Positions 1 through 8,600 of a stretch of 10,285 nucleotides of DNA are shown here, in pieces (position 1 is the stretch's first letter; each line of letters starts with the position of its first letter). The translations under genes and the position numbers were made by a program. The DNA lies in the NCBI GenBank assembly GCA_002284615.2, contig MU069816.1:19151-29435 (forward strand), given 5' to 3'. Source of the stretch: Dunaliella salina (lineage: Eukaryota; Chlorophyta; Chlorophyceae; Chlamydomonadales; Dunaliellaceae). Below the pieces are notes generated by a model, which did no database searches, was not told where the DNA came from, and saw only the letters and a list, made by a program, of their open reading frames with translations.

Positions 1-905
1 GTTGCGGAGGAAGGGAGTGAAAAGAATCAACAGCCAAGGAGCGTAGAGGCAAACGTGTGGCCCAACCTGTGAAATGCACACACAACAAGAGCAAAGGAAA
101 TTGGGAATGAAGAGTGGAATTGGGATGGTAGAGGAGCGGCAAGACACACCTGTGCACATGACATTTTGAGAGCAACCATAGGAGGTAGTAAAAAAGGGAG
201 ATTCCCCTTTCCTTAATCAATGCTTGCGGTGGATAGCCTCCTGCGTAACTTTTCCTTTGCATAAAAATTGGAGCAAGCAAAGTGCAGTGAAGCATGGGGG
301 CATGCCTTAACGTCCTTGCGCCAGCAAACTTCAGGACACAGCGTTTTTTGTTGTGTGCCCTATGAATGGCACCGAGTCAAAGTAGGGAGGTAAGCGAGAA
401 ATGTAATGAAGATGGTGGGGGAGCCCAGATGACATGAAAGACAAGAAAGAATAGAAAAGGGAAATTATGTGCGCAACGGAGCAATCCCCATGTCCATGAA
501 GGGAAAAAGACCAGACTGCTCAATTGAGGAGCCCAGGACACGGCAATGTGCACAAACCAAAGTTCATAAGCAGGAAGTGTTTAAAATGAACAGTAGAGAA
601 TCAAGGTATTACAGCAGCAGACGCTGCAGGGGAATAGATACCCCAAGCCCCAGACAGAGCCTCTGAGACTCCCTTCCATCCCTGATCATTGAAGCAACAG
701 AAATGTTTCCTTCTGTCTTTACTCAGTCTCCACTGAGAGCAACAAAAAATGCTCTATACAATTGAACAGGCAAAGCAACCAGGTGTGTTATGATGGAATG
801 GCCCTGTCCCCGCTGCGGGCCACAAAGGGTGACACAAGAGGTTGACATAAGGAAACTGACAACGGGCTCAAAAAGGGCTGCAAACCCACCCTCTCACCCT
901 CTCAC
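1..905 (-). other. Start of ATR intron 8, no recognised exon
   Basis: The minus-strand intron begins at 905 with GTGAGAGGGTGAGAGGG and continues past base 1. I looked on the minus strand for the next expected ATR FAT segment and saw nothing convincing. The stretch is AT-richer than the exons and contains stops in all frames. The one plus-strand frame of note (469-666) has no recognisable protein features. No tandem array or long microsatellite is visible here, unlike the other long introns. Confidence 0.6.
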
Positions 906-1426
906 CTGGGGCAGCATGAACATCATCAGGGGCAGGTCAAACTTGAGCACCCCCGACAGCGCCTGGAACACCGGCTGGCCCGGCCCACTCGTCCACTTGA
1001 TCATGCCTTTCAGCCATACCTCCAGCCAGCGCCGGAACGAGTGGAAGCTGCCTTTGCCCCCGATGCGGCTCCCAAACACAACACCGCCTCCCGCACCTGC
1101 ACCTGCACTGGAGCCCCCACCCCCACCACCGCCCACCGCTCCGCCTCCGTTGTTGGCATTGCCATTGCCATTGGCAGCACCCGCCGAGTTTCCTTCGCCG
1201 CCAGCCCCCGCAGCCCCACCAACGCCCGCATTGTTGGCACCGGAGTTGGGTGCCCCTCCCCCGCCCGCGCCACCTGCGGCGTCAGCTGGAGCTCCAGGTG
1301 GATGCGCTTGCGCATGCTTGGAGGCGATGTCTTGCACCACGTATTTGGAGTACAGGAAGGGACGCACGATGGCCTGGGTGTCCGGGGGGAGCTGCGCGAA
1401 CAGGCCCCCCACAGCGCTGCCATCCT
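906..1426 (-). CDS. ATR: ATR exon 8 (pre-FAT linker and start of FAT domain)
   Basis: This is a 521-nt exon (2 + 173 codons). The acceptor is AACACACAG|AG and the donor CTGCCCCAG|GTGAGA. It has three parts. First, VGGLFAQLPPDTQAIVRPFL then YSKYVV, the counterpart of LWRRFPEHVREILEPHLNTRY in ATR (recalled). Second, a Gly/Ala/Asn-rich insert of roughly 75 residues with poly-Gly runs. Third, SFHSFRRWLEVWLKGMIKWT followed by PVFQALSGVLKFDLPLMMFM and LPQ, matching the FAT-domain start SNFAEWSASWAGYLITKV...MMKHDFKVTIYLLPH. The insert replaces a short charged linker in animals. A second minus-strand frame is also open but has no conserved motif. Confidence 0.87.
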
Positions 1427-1453
1427 CTGTGTGTTGCATGCATGTACACATGT

Positions 1454-1528
<75 letters not shown>

Positions 1529-2413
1529 CGCGCGCTTCATTAAGCCCACCTGGGGCGGTGGCGTTGCTTGTACGGGATGCCTTGACTGGGCGCACTGCCT
1601 GCGGAGGGGCCACGGCTGCTGCGCTGGCTGAGCCAGGCAGGATGCTATAGTGCTGCAGGATGGCCTGCAAGGGGAGGAACGAGGAAGAAACAACAAAAAG
1701 ATAAAACACTTACACAAAGCATGTGCGTCGTGCAGCGGCTGCCGTGCTAGTTGGCTGATGCTAATGCAGCAGGATTTGTAGGCGTGACAAACCCTTCTGC
1801 ATTAGCATCAGCCAACTAGCATGGCAGCCGCTGCACGACGTTTCATATGTACAGACAGCAGATGATGCCCCTGTCGTGAGCAAATGATGCAGGACGGCTG
1901 CCAATTTGTTCTGGCATTCCCATCAATCTGGGAATTCGAGGCATTGGAAAATTTGCCAGCATTTATATTGCATGCTTGCTCTGGAGTCCCTGTCTACTTT
2001 TCAAAGCACAGCAGCTGCTACATGCATCCCATCCATCATCTTAACACCACACACATCTCACCTGCAGCGCGTAGGATGTAAACTCCAGGGTGCCAATGTC
2101 AGAGGTGGTGGTAAGGATGCGGACCAAATGCTTTGTCACTGCAAACAGCGATTTAAAAGGCAAAGCAATACATTCTGAACACTGCACTTGGGTATGTGGA
2201 GAAACAACAGCTACTGAGCCTCAAGGACACATCAGAGTCAGCTTACCAACATGGTTGTAAGTGCATTTTCTTATACCCTCCTCGGAAAATGAACGTGCCA
2301 TTTTGCAAATCTAGATGGCAGGACACGCAAGCTCTCTGAGCAAACAGCGCTTAAAGATAAAGCATGAATTTTGGGGCACACATCTGCAGCGTGCCCCAGT
2401 ATTCCCGCATTAT

Positions 2414-2494
<81 letters not shown>

Positions 2495-3900
2495 CTCCAG
2501 CACATTCATTTACAGCTTCACTTGGCCTCACCGGCAACATGGGCAAGGGCCATGCCATCTGCATTTCCAGGGTCGACAAGGGAATCCGGCAAGGGCATGC
2601 GCACTTGCACTCGCGCAGGGTCGATCGCGCCCAACAATCCCAAGCACTCTGCACACCTGCAGGTGCATCCAAGAACGTTTTATGAATGCATGCATTTGTG
2701 CCTTACTGGGTCGAGTGCGCCTAACAAGCCCAAGCACTCTGCACACCTGCTGGTGCATCCAAAGAGTTTTTGGGCATGAGACATCTGCACTTAAGTCCTA
2801 CTGGGCCGATTGCGCCCAAGAACCCCAGGCACTCTGCAAACCAGCTGGTGCATAAAAAAGGTGCGAAAAACCTCTGCACTTGAACCCCAACAGCGTCGAT
2901 TGCGCCCACCAACCCCGAGAACTCTGCAAACCAGCTGGTGCATAAAAAAGGTGAGAAAAACCTCTGCACTTGCACCCTACAGCGTCGATTGCGCCAAGCA
3001 ATCCCGAGAAGTCTGCACACCTGCAGGTGCATAAAAAAGGGTGAAAAAAACCTCTGCACTTGCACCCTACAGCGTCGATTGCACCCAACAACCCCAAGCA
3101 CTCTGCAAACCAGCTAGTGCATTACAAAGGTGAAAGACCTCTGCACCTGCACCCTACAGCGTCGATTGCACCCAACAACCCCGAGCACTCTGCAAACCAG
3201 CCGGTGCATAAGAAAAGGTGAAAAAAGCCTCTGCACTTGCACCCTACAGCGTCGATTGCGCCGAGCAATCAAGAGCGCTCTGCAAACCAGCCGGTGCATA
3301 AAAAAGGTGAAAACACCTCTGCACTTGCACCCTACAGGGTCGATTGCGCCGAGCAAATCTGAGCACTCTGCACACCCGCAGGTGCATAAAAAAGGTGAAA
3401 AAACCTCTGCAGTTGCACCCTACAGCGTCAATTGCGCCGAGCAATCTCGAGCACTCTGCACACCTGCAGGTGCATAAAAAAAAAAGGTGAAAAAAACTCT
3501 GCACTTGCGCCCTACCGTGTCGATTTCGCCGAGCAATCCCGAGCACTCTACACACACGTAAACATTTAAGAGGGCCAAGCAAGGAGGGCAGAAAACGCAT
3601 TGCTGCCAAGAAACCCTAAAGCACGCTGAGCACCATCAGGGGCTGCTTGAGCAAAACTCCCAAAAGCATGATCAGGCATCACAAACGTCACGCTCTTCTC
3701 ATAAAAAACGTTCTGAAAGGGTGGGAGATTAAAGCATGAACGCATGTACCAAGAGGCGCACATTTGTTCCACTGTGGAGCTCAATGCCTAACCTTGCTTG
3801 TGAGTGCCTACTTTTCCATTCCCAGTGCAAGTGGGCCTCGAATGACCCACAGCGTCTTCGCATTACAAGAATGCATTGCAAGAAAATTCCTGATGAGCAN

Positions 3901-3988
<88 letters not shown>

Positions 3989-4444
3989 CACACACGCAAG
4001 CATTGCCGGACCTGCAGCTGCCGGGCCTCTGTATCAGCGCTCCTTGCCACAGAAAAGGAGTGGTACAATCCGCGCCCCCCTGCTCCTCCACCTCCCCTTC
4101 CACCCCTTTCACCACTTCCCCTGGTCCCCATGCCATCAGTGTACACCCCAGAGCCTGGACCAGCTCCTGCATGAGTGGCTGAGGAGGCAGAGCTGCTGTT
4201 GCTGCCGCCCTCTTTGAAGTACTGGCCACAGTCTTTGAGTAAGCAGGCCACAGGGTGGCCACTCAGCAGCTCTGCCACCCGCTGCTGTCCCTGTTGTAGC
4301 ACGCAGTGTAAATAACCATCCTAAGTGAATGAAAGGACATCAGTTTATGGAGAATTTGGGTGAGAATTCAGGTGATACCACATTCAGAAGACATGTACGC
4401 GTGTGCACACACACGAGCACACACACGCGCACACACACGCGCGC

Positions 4445-4539
<95 letters not shown>

Positions 4540-5549
4540 GAGGAACGCATGAGAGAGCATGGATACCTGTGAAGAAACAGCTGCAGTCTAGGATACGTGC
4601 AGCTTTTCTTTGTGTGTGTGTGGGGGAAAGGCGCAATAACAAGCAGATAACTTTGCTTCAACAGGGTATCGTAAACGGCAGTAGCCGTAACTTAAAAAAG
4701 GTTGTAGGAGCAGATGCATGAAACTATGCAGGCGAATCAGGTCAAACAAGGATGTTGAAAGCGGTAGAGTGGCCTTGCCGCTATCTTCCGCTCAGATTCT
4801 GCCCACGTTCGTGAAATTTGTTGTTTGGATCAACATTCTTCCTTTTCGGATGTAAGCTGGCTTCTGTGAGGGACTTTGCACTCTGCCCCTCAAAGCCAAG
4901 TCTTCCATTTGCTAGTATAACATGCAAGTAGTATTAGGGGCATTTCATGTGTCCGCTGATCACCACTTTGTAACACAAGCGGCCAAGGATTGGAAAAACC
5001 CTGAAGTTTTGTTTATGCTGGCACAATCAAGGCAAAGCCTTGCTTTCCTGCTCATAATCCTTGGAAAGCACCACAGTCATATGACTGTGCAGCAAAAGGA
5101 CAGACATGCACATCATGCAAAAGCAGGGAGTTGTGCAGCATGAGGGATGGACACATTCATCAATTCATTAATGAATGTGTGTGCACCACAAGGAATAGAC
5201 ATATAGATGTACTGATATACTGACCACATAATATCACATGGAGTCATACACTGATCACATAATTACTGATCACATAATCACATGGGCTCATACAGCACAA
5301 ATGCTGGACACACTCATGAGTGTGTGCAGCACAAGGAAAAAAAACTACTCCTCACGTAATTGCAAGGGGTCGTACAGTAGGAGGGCTGGACATGCTAATT
5401 GATAGATTGACCCAACAGGATCCAGGAACAGCCCTGGGTACACTGGTAGGTTGAATAAGTGTGTGAAGTGTGTGCGGCACAAGGGACGGGCAACTCGTCA
5501 TTTGAGTGCACGGCGTCGTGTAGCACGACGGACAGAAATGGCACACACG

Positions 5550-5605
<56 letters not shown>

Positions 5606-8600
5606 CCCGTCCCCTTCCAACCACTTGAATTTCAAATTCAACAACCTTGCCAAGTGTCCTGCACGCGTGTTCCTGCGCGACGCACAGCCTCAGCAGCACG
5701 CAAAAATCTCTCCCCTCCCCACGCACCGCTCGCGCAGGGAGATCCCCAAGTTGGTGCGCATTGCGTTGTCACAGCAGCGCAGCAGCGCGCACAGCATGCT
5801 GCCCAGCAGCTCCGCGCACATGCAGGCCACTTGCCGCCCTGTCTGACCTTGACCTTTGCCCAGTCCTTGCGCCCAAACCAGCGCTCCCGCAGAAGCATCG
5901 CCGGTGCCGGCAGCAGCAGCAGCTGCAGATGCTGCTTGCTTGGTGCTGCTGGACCCTGCAGCCTTGGAGCCGCCTGCACTTCTGCCTGCGGCAGTGAAGG
6001 AGTGATGGCATGCTCAGCAATGAGTCCTTGGCAGGGATGAGTCTCACGTGAACACTCGTATTTGATCCTATTGGAAAAAACGGACATTCAAATGTGTTTG
6101 CTTCAAATGCAAGTGCCTAAAAAGCATAAAATACCAATCGCACTGAGCACGTCCGTATGCAATGTATGTGTACTTCAACCACTAGACCAGATCTACAAAC
6201 ATGTGTCGGGGGCATTTTGCAATACAGGAGCTGGCCTTGAAAAAATTGAGGGAAGGAAACATGAGAACCAAGCTACCTTGTGGAAGGATCAGCGGAGCAC
6301 ATACCTGCTGCTGCCAAAGAGCTGATTGTGCAAGGTAGCTGCCAAAAGGCTGCAACACATGGAAGTCCTTGGGAACCAAACTACCTTAGCAAAGGATCAG
6401 CGGAACACATACCGGCTGCTACCAAAGAACTGACTGTGAGGGGTAGCAGACTGAAAACTGCAACACATGGCCCTCGGGAGCCTAACTACCTTTGGGCAGG
6501 AGCAGCAGAGCACATCCATGCTGCTGCTGAGAAGGCCCAATTGCCGCTAAATGTGAGCACACACCTGCTGCTGCCAAAGAGCTGATTGTGTGAGGGAGCC
6601 GCCACAAGACTGCATTACATGGTGGTCCTTGTAGCTACCTAAGGAAAGGGTCAGCAGAGCACATACCTGCTGCTGCTGAGGAGGCCCCATTGTCTGCTAG
6701 TGCGCTGGAGCTGGCATCAGCATCGTCAAGGCTGAGGGCGCGCTTGAGCATCTGACCCATCCACTCCTGGTTCCTGTTCGCAGTAGCCAGTGCCAAGATA
6801 AAGCATGTCTTGTGAGTTTTGTGAAAGCATTCCAGAGCGCGCTTGAGCATCTGGCTTGTCCACTCCTGGTCCCTGTTTGCAGTTGCCAGTGCCATTGCTT
6901 TATCAAGGTAAAGCATGTTTTGTGAGTTTTGTGAAAGCATTCCAGAGCGCGCTCAAGCATCTGGCCCGTCCACTCCTGATCCCTGTTTGTGGTTGCCAGT
7001 GCCATGACATACATCTTTTGTGAAAACATTCAAGAGCGCGCATGAGCATTTGGCCCATCCTGGTCCCTGTTCGCGGTTGCCAGTGCACGACAGAGCATGT
7101 TCGGTGAACTCATTCAAAAGCATGGGAAACCTGCTGATCCTGCAGAGATGGCTCAATTTGCCACGTACTCAACCGACACAACCTTGGTATTCGAACATGG
7201 AGACAGGCTACTGTTCTAGGGAACAAACATGGGTTTGATCAAGGCTGTGGTGAAGGGGACTGATGGCCTTACAGCCAATGAGCTTCCTTCCTCCATTTCC
7301 ATAAATCATGAAGCAATATTTCTTAATCCCCAGCCTACCTAATTTTTTTCTCCTTCTCTCTTCTCTCTTTCTCGCCCCACTGGCTGTGCTTGCTTTGTTG
7401 TCCGGTCTTTGATCGAGCTTGTGCTCTCTGGAATTTATGTTTGCATTCTCTTATCAAATACAAATCCATGCATCCAACAAGGCTCCAGCAGCTGTCTCAT
7501 CCTGTGCATATTCCTGGGGGGCCTTCGCACGCGTCCTTGCAGCCTAGAAAACAGCGATCAGAAACAGAAAAGAACACGAGGAGGATTGTTAGTGATTCTT
7601 CACAGGCAGGCATGTTTTTATAGAAAAGAAAAGCTACCTAGTTGGGAAGTGCAGTTGGTCTGAGGGGCAATCCAAAAAGGAGTGGGCATGAACAGATAGG
7701 CAGTTAAAGCAATCCCCACATCAATCAAGGAAAATAGGATTTACCTAGGGCCGAGACCATGTGTATCCTCTCCACCTAGAAAAGGAAAAATTAAGTGTGA
7801 CCAGGTGGGTTACGAGCAGTGCCCCCCGTCTGGCTTCGGTGATTAGAGCCGAAAGCAGTCCTCTCAAGAGCGCGTCTGGTGCTAGCAAGCATGCATCTGG
7901 TACCATGTTGCAAGCGCTTTAGAGACATGTTAGCATTTAATATGTTGCAAGCGCTTGTAGAGACGTGCAAGTGTTCGGTACCAAGTTGCAGGCACTTTAG
8001 AGACATGTTAGCATTTGACATGTTGCAAGCATTTGCAGAAACACGTAATTGACTACAAGTGCATGAAAGCCTTTTTTCCTCGGGATTCATCCCTTGGGTT
8101 AGAAAGGATCTCCTGTTTTTAAAGTGCGCGTCCTAAACTCACTTGCACATGAACGTCTTGAGCTGCCCCAGCGTGGAGTAGCGCACAGCAAGGCTCTCAT
8201 GCTGCAGCGCATCAATGAGCAAGCGCAGGTGGTCCAGGGCGTTGCCGGTACCCTGCATGCAAAAACAACGGTTATGGTTCATGCATGATGCTCAGCTGAT
8301 CCAACAAAGCGTTGCCAGTACCCTGCATGCAAAAACAACAATGGTACAAGCACGAGGCTCAGCTGACCTGGCAGAGCATATACCAGTACCTGCATGCAAA
8401 ACCAATGGTGCGTGCATGATGCTCAGCTGATCCAACAAAGCATTGCCAGTACCCTGCATGCAAAAACAACGGCTACAATTCATGCATGATGCTCAGCTGA
8501 CCCGGCAGAACGTTGCCAGGAAGGTTCATGCAAAAACAACAATGGTACATGCAGGATGCTCAGCTGATCTAACAGAGCGTTGCCAGTACCCTGCATGCAA

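Noticed and set aside
469..666. Plus-strand 65-codon frame in intron 8
   Set aside because: It has no homology, domain or codon bias and lies within the presumed intron.
790..1650. Plus-strand 286-codon frame rich in Pro/Ala and Cys-Val repeats
   Set aside because: It is the antisense shadow of ATR exons 7 and 8 and the TG tract. The minus strand has conserved motifs and splice sites; this frame has only low complexity.
2315..2855. Plus-strand frames with long His-Thr runs
   Set aside because: They are created by the (CA)n tract and by the antisense of exon 5 and array A.
2721..3609. Minus-strand frames across array A (up to 126 codons) as a repeat protein
   Set aside because: They are open only because the units lack stops. 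The frame changes between copies, and the units are decayed copies of a splice junction.
4922..5143. Plus-strand 73-codon frame
   Set aside because: It has no recognisable features and lies in intron 4 spacer containing degenerate repeats.
5459..6040. Plus-strand 193-codon frame
   Set aside because: It is antisense of exon 4 plus a CA tract. The minus-strand exon has matching phases and the ATR motif.
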